Source: Isotricha intestinalis
Taxonomy: Eukaryota > Ciliophora > Litostomatea > Vestibuliferida > Isotrichidae
NCBI GenBank assembly: GCA_023807065.1
Contig: JAJJLU010003468.1
Coordinates: 1-64,000 of the forward strand
DNA length: 64,000 bases
Reading direction: 5' to 3'
Position 1 is the first letter of the stretch; each line of letters opens with the position of its first letter. The notes beneath the pieces were generated by a model that was not told where the DNA came from, ran no database searches, and saw nothing but the letters and a program-made list of their open reading frames with translations. Made by a program: the position numbers and the translations under genes. Shown here one piece after another: positions 18,488 through 28,195 of this stretch.

Positions 18488-19999
18488 ATGAAAGAAAAAG
18501 AAACAATATCAAAGCACTTATCTCAAATAAATGAGACATCACGTGAGAATCTTTCAAGTGACTTATCAAAATTAAAAGAAGAGAACATATCATATTTAAA
18601 AGAAAATTTAAATTCTGATTTATATCATAGATCATTAAGTGATTCTCAAGACAATATAATATATGACACATCAAAAAAAATAGAAATATCTCCAAAATCT
18701 CGTTCATTTGTTTTTTTTTTATTTCTTCTTTCAAATATTTTTATTTCAATGGATCATGGATCAATTCCAGCATCAACAAATGAATTAAGATTAATAACAA
18801 CAATGGATCAAACAATTGGTTTATTTGGTTCTTTAGTTTATGTTGGAAATATAATTGGAAGTATTATTGTTTTTGCAATTATTAATGAATATAATAGAAA
18901 AAATTTACTTTTAATTTCTTTAATTTTTAACTCTATTTGCTTATATACTTTTGTTTATTTTGAAAATATTCCTTTCTTATTTCTTAATAGAATTATTGTT
19001 GGAATTTTTCAAAGTTATATCACTATTTATTTACCTGTTTGGTGTAATCAATATGGAGAAAAAGATAATAAAAATATGATGATTGCTTTAGTTCAATTTG
19101 TTAGTCCAATAGGAATTTTTGTTGGATACTTAATTGCTGCTATTAGTATTAATAATGATATTGGATGGAAATGTGCTTTTATTGTTCAAGGTACTTTAAT
19201 TCTATTATTATTAATTGTTTTTTATATTGTTCCTAATAAATTTTTCGAAAATAATTTATATTGTATTTCTAATATGAATGGAGATGAAATTTTCGTTTAT
19301 AAAATAAATAATGATTACAATGAAAATGAGGATAACATTCCTTTAAAAGAGAAATTATCTTTAATATTAAATAAGAAAATATTCCTATATTCAGTAATAG
19401 CATTATCTGCATTAATATATGTAATATCAGGAGTACAATATTGGATAAGTGATTATATGAATCAAATATTATTAATAAGAGGACAAAAGGAAAGATTATT
19501 CATATTTACATTAGTATGTTTCACATCTCCAACATTAGGAGTTTTAATAGGAACATTCACAAAAGATATTTTATGTAGAAATAATAGAATGAAATCTTTA
19601 TTATTTTGTTTAATTTTAGGTATTCTTGCAACTTTTTTTGCTATTTCAGTTACTTTCACTAATAATTTATATTTATATACTATTTTCATGTGGTTTGTTT
19701 TATTTTTTGGTGGTGGAATTGTCCCTGTTTTAACTAATTTAATCATTAATTCTGTTCCTAAAGAATTAGATGCTAGTGGAAATTCAATAACTAATTTATT
19801 CTCTAATTTATTCGGTTATTTACCTGCTCCTTATATTTATGGATTACTTATCGATATTTTCCAAGATAAAGGATATATTGCTATGATTTTCACTATGTGG
19901 TATTCTCTTGTAGGATGTTTCTTTATTGGAATGGCTTTTTATGTTTGCTATGGAAAATATAAGGAAAAGGAAAATAGGAAAGTTAAAAGTGATGTTTAA
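18488..19999 (+). CDS. Major facilitator superfamily transporter (spinster-like)
   Basis: A hydrophilic N-terminus of ~75 residues precedes about 12 TM helices in two groups of six with a central charged loop (~255-290). Segments such as DHGSIPASTNEL, TIGLFGSLVYVGNIIGS and NRIIVGIFQSYITIYLPVW resemble the spinster branch of the MFS, which moves sphingolipids or lysophospholipids in lysosomal and plasma membranes. The usual MFS motif A (GxxxDxxGR(K/R)) is degenerate here (INEYNRK). The substrate is not evident. The start is the ATG after a run of eight A. Confidence 0.75.
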   Translation: MKEKETISKHLSQINETSRENLSSDLSKLKEENISYLKENLNSDLYHRSLSDSQDNIIYDTSKKIEISPKSRSFVFFLFLLSNIFISMDHGSIPASTNELRLITTMDQTIGLFGSLVYVGNIIGSIIVFAIINEYNRKNLLLISLIFNSICLYTFVYFENIPFLFLNRIIVGIFQSYITIYLPVWCNQYGEKDNKNMMIALVQFVSPIGIFVGYLIAAISINNDIGWKCAFIVQGTLILLLLIVFYIVPNKFFENNLYCISNMNGDEIFVYKINNDYNENEDNIPLKEKLSLILNKKIFLYSVIALSALIYVISGVQYWISDYMNQILLIRGQKERLFIFTLVCFTSPTLGVLIGTFTKDILCRNNRMKSLLFCLILGILATFFAISVTFTNNLYLYTIFMWFVLFFGGGIVPVLTNLIINSVPKELDASGNSITNLFSNLFGYLPAPYIYGLLIDIFQDKGYIAMIFTMWYSLVGCFFIGMAFYVCYGKYKEKENRKVKSDV

Positions 20000-20056
20000 G
20001 TTTTTTAATTTTTTAATCTTTTTTTTAAATTTTTTTATTTTTTTTTAATTGTTTAT

Positions 20057-20515
20057 ATGGCTTGTTTTTATGAGGAAATAAATGGATTAATTAAATTTGT
20101 TTGTATTGTTGATAGGAATAATTCACCTATTGCTTTTTTTAATTTTGATAATGTGGATTTTGATTTACAATATCAAATAATGGTTTTTTCATCTTTGGAT
20201 TTGTTAAAGAGAAAAAATAGAAGTGGTAATTATTTAAGTTTATTATTTAATTTTTATGAAAATGATATTGAATATGGTTCTTATGGATATGTAGGAAATA
20301 ATGGAACTAAAATTTGTGTTATTAAAGAATTAAAAAATGAAAATGAAATAAATGAAAAAATGCATAATATATGTAAAAATATATATATTCAATTTATTCA
20401 ATTATTATTAAATCCTTTTTTTGATTATCAAGAATTTAATAAAACAAATTCAGAACAAAAGAAAAAATTCTCACAAAATATAATTGAATATATGAAAAAA
20501 AATCAATTAGTTTAA
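20057..20515 (+). CDS. TRAPPC2L: TRAPPC2L/Tca17-like TRAPP subunit
   Basis: At 152 aa it has the length and order of the sedlin-like longin fold: IKFVCIVDRNNSPIAFFN (first strands), QYQIMVFSSLDLL (helix 1), LSLLFNFYENDIEYGSYGYV (central strands, matching the LLyPtedykvYGYVT region of TRAPPC2L), KICVIKEL, and a final helix ending in NPFFD, a hallmark of sedlin-family proteins. TRAPP is the tethering and Rab-exchange complex of ER-Golgi traffic. The gene starts only 57 bp after the stop of the MFS gene. Confidence 0.75.
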   Translation: MACFYEEINGLIKFVCIVDRNNSPIAFFNFDNVDFDLQYQIMVFSSLDLLKRKNRSGNYLSLLFNFYENDIEYGSYGYVGNNGTKICVIKELKNENEINEKMHNICKNIYIQFIQLLLNPFFDYQEFNKTNSEQKKKFSQNIIEYMKKNQLV

Positions 20516-20697
20516 AAATATATTTTTTTTAAAATATTTATATGATAATATTTAAATTAAAAAACTTAAATAATTTTTTTCTTTTTTAACAGAAAATTTT
20601 ACTTTTGAATATTCATTACATTTAATAAGTAAAACAATATTTTTTTAAATAACAGAAATAATTGTAAAATAAAAAAATTTTTAAAAAAAATTTTAAA

Positions 20698-21459
20698 TTA
20701 AATATAAGGACAATAATTAATATAACCATAAGACAATTTTTCATTTTCTTTCATTTCCTTTAAAATATGGTTTTGAGACCATTCTTTATTATGCATATGG
20801 TATAAAGAAACATTATCAGTTTTACCATCAATTTTCCTAGATGTCATAATTCTTCTTTGAAAAAAAGTTTTTGGCTTTGGAATATTTAAATTATAAGTTT
20901 CTGGATTATAATTTCTTTGATTATGAAATCCAAGTGAAATTTTTCTTTTTGAATTTTTATTTTTCATATTTTTAAAATTTTCTTTACTTATATTTTTAGA
21001 TAAATTTTTACTTTTTGGTTTATTTATATTGTTAATTATTTTTTTTTTTGTTTTTATATTTGGTGTACTCATATTTTTATTTTTTGAAGTTAATTTTTTT
21101 GAATTATTTTTTTTTTTTTTTGATTCTTTATATGCTCTTATAAAATAATTTGGAGATAAAAATTGATTCTTTTCTTGATTATTAAATTTAATTTTTTTAT
21201 TTTCTTTTAAATTTTTGTCAAAAGGGTTTTTATTTTCAAAATTATTGTCATTTATATTTAATTTATTTTTTGATGTTTTTTCTTCTAATGTATTGAAATA
21301 ATGTCTCAACTCTTTTTTCTTATCATTATTATTATTAATATTATTATTATTATTAAGAGAAGTTCTATAACCAAATAATTTCATATGTTCTTTTTTACTT
21401 TTCATTAATTCTTCATTTTCTCTTAAAATATCTTGAATACTTTTCCCATTAATTATCAT
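20698..21459 (-). CDS. Basic Lys/Asn-rich hypothetical protein, 253 aa
   Basis: No domain recognised. The N-terminus (GKSIQDILRENEELMKSKK) is helical; the middle (~30-175) is low-complexity Lys/Asn/Ser; the last ~70 residues look more conserved, with FFQRRIMTSRKIDGKTDN and KEWSQNHILKEM. A nuclear or cytoskeletal protein is possible, but nothing in the sequence decides it. It converges with the TRAPPC2L gene (183 bp between stops). Confidence 0.65.
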   Translation of the reverse strand: MIINGKSIQDILRENEELMKSKKEHMKLFGYRTSLNNNNNINNNNDKKKELRHYFNTLEEKTSKNKLNINDNNFENKNPFDKNLKENKKIKFNNQEKNQFLSPNYFIRAYKESKKKKNNSKKLTSKNKNMSTPNIKTKKKIINNINKPKSKNLSKNISKENFKNMKNKNSKRKISLGFHNQRNYNPETYNLNIPKPKTFFQRRIMTSRKIDGKTDNVSLYHMHNKEWSQNHILKEMKENEKLSYGYINYCPYI

Positions 21460-21563
21460 TCGACAAAAAAATTTATATAAAAAAATATAAAAAATTAAAT
21501 AAAAATAAACAATTTAAATAATAATTAATAATTATAGGAAAAATAACGAACAAACAAAAACGA

Positions 21564-23348
21564 TTAATTAATTCCAAACTTATCTAAAAAATTATTTAAT
21601 TGATTTTGTAAATTTTCATTTTTCATATCTTCACTCATATTTTTATCCTTATTTTTCCTAAGATCATTAATAGGTTTAATAATTCTATTATTAGCATATT
21701 CAGTTTCTTTAATATGATTATCAATAAATTCTCTAACTTCAATTTCTAAAGAAGTTCTTGTATCTCTTAATTTATAAACATTTTTAGGATAAAAAAAGAA
21801 AATAAATCTAATTTTCATAGCATCTAAATGAAAATATAATTCATCTAACATTAAAACACTTAAATAAGCATAAAAAGGGAAAATAAAAGTAGACCAAAGA
21901 AAAATTTTTTTAAAAGGAATTTTAACTTGAGTAAAAGTAAATAGATAATAATTAATAAGAAATTGAATAATCATAATAAAGAAAATAAAAATAAAAGGTA
22001 AATATTTTACAAATTGAGTAACTTTAACTGAAGAAACAACATCTAAAGCTTCTAATTTATTTGGATTTTTTTGTTTTGCTTTTATTCTTGCAGTTTCTGC
22101 ATTTTTTTTCACTTGCCAAATAAAAGGACTTGTTGCTATTATAATTGGTAAAGAACATAATAAATAAATATGAAATAATAAAAAAGCTATTGTTGTTTTT
22201 TTGACAAAAAAAGAATAAGAATAATTAATTTTTTTAACTTCATTATCTTCTAAACTAACATTTTCTAATTCTTTCATATATCTAAAAATTCTTTTTTTCA
22301 AATGTAAAGCATCTTTAAGGTCTTTAAATTGATTATAGCATTTTGAAATTCTTTTGGAAATTTCAGTATAATCTTCAGTATTTAAATTAATATTATTAGG
22401 AATATATAAATCTCTCGTAAAGGATAATAAATAATATTCTTTAAAAGAAGGAGCCGTGAAAGTAACAGCTTTCATTCTATTTTCAATTTCTTTTAAAGTA
22501 ATACTAATAGGTACATTTTTATTTTCTTTAAATAATTTTCCCCAATCTTCAGGAATTTGAAAAGGAATTCCAAATTCCACAATAACATCACTTCTAAATT
22601 TATCTCTATTAAAATATGTAAAACCACAAGATAAAACTTTTATATTTTTAGTATTATGATTTGCCATTGCTCCTAATGACATTAATGCTACTCCTGCTTT
22701 TAAACTTATTAAATCACTTCTATCATGTGATGTTCCTTCTGGAAAAATACATACTGCATTTCCTTCATGTAATTTTAAATATGCTTCTTTATATAATTGT
22801 GAATTATCTAATTTTGGAATTAAATAATATTGATGTTTTTCTTCTATTTCCTTATTCAATAATTCAAATAAATTATTATTACTCTTTATTATTATTTTAT
22901 CTTCACTTTCTATTTTTTCAACAATTACTCTGTGTTTATTATCAATTAATAAAGCAGAAATTCCAAGAGTAAAATTTTTATTATTTTTAATTTGAGAAAT
23001 GAATTTAGTATTAATTCCAATAATTTCAAAGTTACTTTTCATTTTAATGAAACCAACTCCTAAAATTTTTGAGTCATCAGGTCTATAAACAGGAATAACA
23101 TTAATTTTTTTTGCTAAATAACCAACAATGGGAAAAGAATATGATGATGCTGCCATACAGAAACTTAAGGGACGAGGACAAAGAGCTAATACTAACATTG
23201 CATCCATAAATTGATTAGCATGATTACAACATATTATTGTTGGACCTGATAATGGAATATTTTCTAATCCAATTACACTTATTTTACGAAAGTAATTTGA
23301 TGTCACTCCTTTCACGAAGAGACGAATTCCTGAGTATAAAAGAGACAT
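21564..23348 (-). CDS. Glycerol-3-phosphate/DHAP acyltransferase, Gpt2/Sct1 type
   Basis: PlsC-type acyltransferase of phospholipid synthesis: it acylates glycerol-3-phosphate or dihydroxyacetone phosphate at sn-1, the first step toward phosphatidic acid. Residues ~42-49 read NHANQFMD, the HANQF(V/M)D form of the catalytic motif known from yeast Gpt2/Sct1. IPVYRPDDS follows, then FPEGTSHDRSDLISLKAGVA (~199-218), the substrate-binding motif of the same subfamily. Long spacing between motifs and C-terminal membrane segments (about 385-407, 437-461, 472-496) also match. It should sit in the ER membrane. Length 594 aa is a little shorter than the yeast enzymes. Confidence 0.87.
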   Translation of the reverse strand: MSLLYSGIRLFVKGVTSNYFRKISVIGLENIPLSGPTIICCNHANQFMDAMLVLALCPRPLSFCMAASSYSFPIVGYLAKKINVIPVYRPDDSKILGVGFIKMKSNFEIIGINTKFISQIKNNKNFTLGISALLIDNKHRVIVEKIESEDKIIIKSNNNLFELLNKEIEEKHQYYLIPKLDNSQLYKEAYLKLHEGNAVCIFPEGTSHDRSDLISLKAGVALMSLGAMANHNTKNIKVLSCGFTYFNRDKFRSDVIVEFGIPFQIPEDWGKLFKENKNVPISITLKEIENRMKAVTFTAPSFKEYYLLSFTRDLYIPNNINLNTEDYTEISKRISKCYNQFKDLKDALHLKKRIFRYMKELENVSLEDNEVKKINYSYSFFVKKTTIAFLLFHIYLLCSLPIIIATSPFIWQVKKNAETARIKAKQKNPNKLEALDVVSSVKVTQFVKYLPFIFIFFIMIIQFLINYYLFTFTQVKIPFKKIFLWSTFIFPFYAYLSVLMLDELYFHLDAMKIRFIFFFYPKNVYKLRDTRTSLEIEVREFIDNHIKETEYANNRIIKPINDLRKNKDKNMSEDMKNENLQNQLNNFLDKFGIN

Positions 23349-23432
23349 TTTTTATTTTTTTTTATTTTTTTTTTAGGAGTTTTTTATTAATTTAATTAAT
23401 GCTTTATTTACTTTTATTATGGATTTTTTATT

Positions 23433-24488
23433 TCATATTTTTAGAGATATTTCAATTTCTTCTAATGATTCATCTATTAAATGATTGCTGTCACGTATTT
23501 CTGAATTTCCTCTTTCATAAATTCTTTTTTTTATGTTTTTGTTTAAATTACAAAAATTTAATTCTAACACTTCTATATATATTAAAAAAGAAAAAAAAGT
23601 TATAAAAGTTATCAATAATAATTGTAAAACTTCAAAATCACTATTGAAATTATAGTTAAAAATATTTTCATCTTCTGAAGAAATAGGGAAAAATTTAAAA
23701 AAAAGAATAAGAAAAGTTTCAGAAATAATTAAAATAAAAGGATTAAATTTTTCAATAATATAATAATAAAGATAATAGTACAGAAACCTTGAAAAATAAT
23801 AAAAAATATTTATATATAAAGAATTATTCTTTTGTTTAAAATTTAAATTTAATTTATGTTTACTTAATTCTCGAATAAATCTTTCTAATCCAATTAAACT
23901 TCCACATAAATAAGTACTTACATAATATTCAGTATTAAGATATTTAATGATAAAGAGACTTAAAAAAAAAGAATAGCAATTATATAAAAATTTTGGGAAA
24001 AATAAAATAAAAGAAAAAAGAGAATTAAACTGCATTATTAATATATATAATAAAATAAATAAATAAAAAATAATTGAAAAGAGATGATGATGATAAAATT
24101 TTTTAGAAAAAAATCTTTCTATAAGAATTCCTATAATTATATCACCATAATAACAACAATATCTTATTGAATAAGGTAATATTATTAAATAAGCTAAAAA
24201 ATCTAAAACTAAAGAAATTATTATTAGAATAATTAATCTTCCTTTATCTTTTAATTTTTTTAAATTATTTTCTGTTGTTTTAAAAACCCGTTTATTTTTT
24301 TCTTCTTTTTCTTTTGATAATTGAAATTGAATAATAAATATTATTATAATACTTATTTGTGAAGTTCCTTTTAATATTTTAGCATTATTTGTAACTAAAT
24401 AATTTTGAATAATTTTTTGAATCGAATGAATGATCATAAAAATAAAACAATATGTAATTTCTTTTCGATAATGAAAATAAATCAACAT
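23433..24488 (-). CDS. Multi-TM membrane protein, tandem paralogue A (351 aa)
   Basis: About nine or ten hydrophobic helices with short charged loops, no signal peptide. It shares with the next gene (24534-25595) a set of motifs in the same order: YYGDI, a histidine pair in FYHHHLFSIIFY, FPKFLYNCYSFFLSLFIIKY, YVSTYLCGSLIGLERFI, and LELNFCNLNKNIKKRI near the end. This is a tandem duplication, now well diverged. Overall topology and size resemble drug/metabolite-transporter-like proteins, but I cannot name the family. The C-terminal ~30 residues are hydrophilic. Confidence 0.7.
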   Translation of the reverse strand: MLIYFHYRKEITYCFIFMIIHSIQKIIQNYLVTNNAKILKGTSQISIIIIFIIQFQLSKEKEEKNKRVFKTTENNLKKLKDKGRLIILIIISLVLDFLAYLIILPYSIRYCCYYGDIIIGILIERFFSKKFYHHHLFSIIFYLFILLYILIMQFNSLFSFILFFPKFLYNCYSFFLSLFIIKYLNTEYYVSTYLCGSLIGLERFIRELSKHKLNLNFKQKNNSLYINIFYYFSRFLYYYLYYYIIEKFNPFILIISETFLILFFKFFPISSEDENIFNYNFNSDFEVLQLLLITFITFFSFLIYIEVLELNFCNLNKNIKKRIYERGNSEIRDSNHLIDESLEEIEISLKI

Positions 24489-24533
24489 TAAAAGTAATTA
24501 TTTTTTTTAATATATTAATTAAATTATTTTAAA

Positions 24534-25595
24534 CTAATAAAATTTTTCATTGAAAGAATCAGATGAATAATTATTACTTTCATTTTTTGAATCTTTACTA
24601 ATTTCAGTTAAATTTTCTTCTATTAACGCTCTTTCTTTAATTTTACTCCTAATGTTTTTATTCAAATCACAAAAATTTAATTGTAAAATTTCTGTGAATA
24701 TAAAACAAGAAATTATAGATATTATATTTAATATAATTAATTCAATTAAATTGCTTGATTTACCTTGTTTATTATTTGTACTTTTATCAATAAATTTGTT
24801 AATAACAGAAAGTATATTTTCATTAATAAAAATATAAACAGGAGGATAATAAGCAATAATATAATAATAAAGATAATAATATATAAATCTTACAATATAA
24901 TATAATAAATTTAATATCAAAAAATTTTTATTTGAAAAATTTAAATCAAAGGCAAAAGTATATTTTTTTTTTACTCTTTGATAAATTAATCTTTGAACTC
25001 CAATAAAACTTCCACATAAAAAAGTACTAATGAAATATTTAGTATTGAGAAATTTAATAATGAAAATTGAGAAATAAAAGCAATGACAATTAAGTAGAAA
25101 TTTAGGTAAAAAGAGTGCTAATTTAATTAATGTAAAATGAGATAAAAAAATATAAATTATAAGAATGATATAAATAATCATTGATAAAAGATGATGTTTA
25201 TAAATGCTATTTTTAAATAAAATTATTTCAATAAAAAATACTATTAAAATATCACCATAATAATTATATTCCCTTAAAGAGTGATTTACATTTAAAAAAC
25301 ATGCTAGAAAATCATATATTATACAAAAAATGATTAAACATATTATTTTTTGACTTGGAAATAAAAATTCTTTGAAATTAAAATAATTTAAGTCATTTTT
25401 ATTTAAAAGAACATTGGCAAATTTTTTTTCTAGAAAAAAAGTTATTATTTGACTTATTTGACCATATACTTTTAAATTTCTGTAATTTTTTTTTGATATT
25501 TTATTTGATTGTTCAAGTCTTTTACAAAACAAATGAATTAAGATAAAAAAAAAACAATATATCAAAATTTTTTCAAAACGAAATGAAATAAACAT
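24534..25595 (-). CDS. Multi-TM membrane protein, tandem paralogue B (353 aa)
   Basis: Same architecture and motif order as the gene at 23433-24488: YYGDILIVFFIE, YKHHLLSMIIY, FPKFLLNCHCFYFSIFIIKF, FISTFLCGSFIGVQRLI, LQLNFCDLNKNIRSKI. Its stop and the start of paralogue A are 45 bp apart, on the same strand. The two probably arose by local duplication. Function unknown; a transporter is a reasonable guess from topology. Confidence 0.7.
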   Translation of the reverse strand: MFISFRFEKILIYCFFFILIHLFCKRLEQSNKISKKNYRNLKVYGQISQIITFFLEKKFANVLLNKNDLNYFNFKEFLFPSQKIICLIIFCIIYDFLACFLNVNHSLREYNYYGDILIVFFIEIILFKNSIYKHHLLSMIIYIILIIYIFLSHFTLIKLALFLPKFLLNCHCFYFSIFIIKFLNTKYFISTFLCGSFIGVQRLIYQRVKKKYTFAFDLNFSNKNFLILNLLYYIVRFIYYYLYYYIIAYYPPVYIFINENILSVINKFIDKSTNNKQGKSSNLIELIILNIISIISCFIFTEILQLNFCDLNKNIRSKIKERALIEENLTEISKDSKNESNNYSSDSFNEKFY

Positions 25596-25819
25596 TTTAT
25601 ATTATTAATTTTATATAAATATAAATTTTAACTTTAAAATATTATTAGACTTTTATAATTTTTTTGAAATTTTTTCATCAAAATAAAAAAATTAATATTT
25701 GTAAAAGATAAAAATAAATTAATAAATTTATTTAATCTAATATTTAATTAATTAATATATTTAATAATAAATTATTCTTGATTATTTAATCAAAATTCAT
25801 AAAATAAAATTACTAATTT
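25596..25819. promoter_or_regulatory. Divergent promoter region, 224 bp
   Basis: Separates the start codons of paralogue B (minus) and phosphatase 2 (plus). A/T-rich throughout, with no recognisable element. Inferred from gene layout. Confidence 0.35.
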
Positions 25820-27991
25820 ATGAACAGAAAAAGTTTTTCTCAAACACCTAGATTATCATATTCAAATAAATTATCAATATTAAAAACAGAAATTTTAAGC
25901 CCAATAACATTTACTCCTAAAAATAAAAAAACTCCAAATCCAAAATTTTTAAGTGATCAATTAGAGAAAAGAAATTTAACATCCAAACCAAAATTACAAC
26001 TTAACTATTCCAATAATACTATTTATAAAAAAGAAAATTTTTATAATAAAATATTAAAAGTAGAATTAATTTCTCCAATAAGTGATAAATTAACAAGTAG
26101 GTATAAAACATTTAGTAAAGAACAAAAAAAAAAATATAGTGATAGTAATTTATTGGAAAAAAAAATAGTTAAACCATTTATTTTAGATAACAATTTTTTT
26201 GAAAATGAAAAATATATAAGTAAAACCCCAAGGAATTTAAGTATTAATTTTAATGAAATAAAAAAAAAACATGATTTTAACTCTTTAAACAATAATTATA
26301 TAACTCCAAAAATTTATCATGAAAATATTAATATCACCCCAAATTCCAGAAATAAAAATGAAAATAATAATTTTGAACATAAAAATCAAAGTAGATCCTT
26401 TAGAAATCCAAATTTAAAAAGATTATCAGAAAATTTAAATAATGCAAATATTATTACATTATCAAAAAAAATAAATGATGAAGTATTTTCTAATAAAAAT
26501 TTAGAAAAAAATAAGAAAACTTTAGATAGAAATAATACTTATGATAAAAAACCTAATAAAATATATAATGATTTTAATAATGATTATTTTATTAATAATA
26601 ATATTAATGGTTCAAAAGGATTTTCAATTTATTCTTCATCAATAAATACAATGAAAATAGAAAAAAAAGATTTATTTGATTTAGAACAATTATTTATTTT
26701 AGAAAATAAAATAAATGCAATTTTAAAAAAATTAATTTCTAATAAACCTTGTTATAATGAATGTAATGAATGGATTAATTTTTATTTTTATGAAAATATT
26801 TCTCATAATTTGATATTTTTATTTAAAGAACCAAATAATCAAAGAGTTATTAATTATATAATAAAAATTGAATTATTAAGTGTTCTTCTATGTTGTCATA
26901 TATCATATAATAAAAATTTTATGCAATATATACTTTTATTACAATTAATATTTGAACAAATTTATAATAATTATATAATAATAATTCAATATCTTTTACA
27001 TAAAACAACAATGACTTATGATAATTTAATCTATTATGAAAAACTTTATAACATTATTAAAAAGGAATTAAATTTAATATTAAATAAAGAAAATTTAAAT
27101 GAAAATTATATTATTCAAATTTTAAAAAAAAATACTAATAATATAGGAATTTCATGTAAAAAATTAATAGATAATATATATTTACCTTCATATAATCCAG
27201 AGAATAAAAATAATAAAAAAAAATTAATAAATAATAATAATAATGTAGAAGAAAAAATAAGATTTATTTCATCATTTTTTATAAATTCATTTTTATTTAT
27301 TGATAATTTTTCAACAGAAGAGATTCATAAATTTTTTGAGCTTTATTTATTCCAAACTGATATTAATGGTGAACATATATTAATAAAAGAGAAAATAGAA
27401 GAAAATAATATTAATGCATTAAATATATATTCAAAATATCTTTTACCAAAAATAAGTCCAAAATTTAAATATTCTTTAGTTCTTGATTTAGATGAAACTT
27501 TAATATATTTACAAAGAGAATCAAATTTAAAAACAAAGAAAAAAATAATAATATTAAGACCATACTTATATGAATTTTTACAGAGAATGAAAAAAATATA
27601 TGAATTAATATTATTTTCATTGGGAACTTCAGAATATGTAAATCCAATAGTAGATTTAATAGAAAAAAAGGAAAAATATTTTCAATATAGATTATTTAGA
27701 CAACATGGGAGAATATATAAAAATGTTTATATAAAAGATTTAAATCAATTAGGAAGAGATTTAAAAAAAATTATTATTATTGATAATATGCCTCAGTCTT
27801 TTAAATTAAATAAAAATAATGGAATTTGTATTAAAGGTTTTTATGGTGATATTAATAATGATAATAATACTTTAAAAAATTTAAGTAATATTCTTGAAAA
27901 AATTAAATTTGATGCTGATCAATTTGGAGATATCAGAGAAAGTTTATTAAAAGAAAAACAAGAAATTATTATGAAAGTTACTTCTAATTAA
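25820..27991 (+). CDS. FCP1/SCP-family phosphatase with long N-terminus (paralogue 2)
   Basis: Same architecture as the gene at 1831-3723: a disordered basic N-terminus (~1-280), a helical middle region (~285-540), and a C-terminal FCP1/SCP domain with DLDETLI at ~555-561, LRPYLYEFLQRMKK, a LFSLGTSEYVNP stretch and IIIDNMPQSF. The shared tail (FGDIRESLLKE) extends past the usual domain end, so the two genes form one subfamily. The N-terminus has several (S/T)P pairs in contexts such as SPITFTPK, ISPIS and TPRNLS, which could be phosphorylated by proline-directed kinases. Catalytic Asp residues are intact. Substrate unknown. Confidence 0.85.
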   Translation: MNRKSFSQTPRLSYSNKLSILKTEILSPITFTPKNKKTPNPKFLSDQLEKRNLTSKPKLQLNYSNNTIYKKENFYNKILKVELISPISDKLTSRYKTFSKEQKKKYSDSNLLEKKIVKPFILDNNFFENEKYISKTPRNLSINFNEIKKKHDFNSLNNNYITPKIYHENINITPNSRNKNENNNFEHKNQSRSFRNPNLKRLSENLNNANIITLSKKINDEVFSNKNLEKNKKTLDRNNTYDKKPNKIYNDFNNDYFINNNINGSKGFSIYSSSINTMKIEKKDLFDLEQLFILENKINAILKKLISNKPCYNECNEWINFYFYENISHNLIFLFKEPNNQRVINYIIKIELLSVLLCCHISYNKNFMQYILLLQLIFEQIYNNYIIIIQYLLHKTTMTYDNLIYYEKLYNIIKKELNLILNKENLNENYIIQILKKNTNNIGISCKKLIDNIYLPSYNPENKNNKKKLINNNNNVEEKIRFISSFFINSFLFIDNFSTEEIHKFFELYLFQTDINGEHILIKEKIEENNINALNIYSKYLLPKISPKFKYSLVLDLDETLIYLQRESNLKTKKKIIILRPYLYEFLQRMKKIYELILFSLGTSEYVNPIVDLIEKKEKYFQYRLFRQHGRIYKNVYIKDLNQLGRDLKKIIIIDNMPQSFKLNKNNGICIKGFYGDINNDNNTLKNLSNILEKIKFDADQFGDIRESLLKEKQEIIMKVTSN

Positions 27992-28195
27992 GTATTATAT
28001 TTATTTTTTTCTTTGTTACCCATAAAAAAAGAAAAAAATAAATAATATAAACATGAAATTTTAATAAATGTAATTATTATCTAATTTTTTTAATGAATAA
28101 TAAAAACAAAAAAAAATAAATATTTAAACATTTTAAAAATAATATAAATAATTGAGTATCTAACTCAAAAAAAAAAAGAAAAAAGAAAAAAAATA

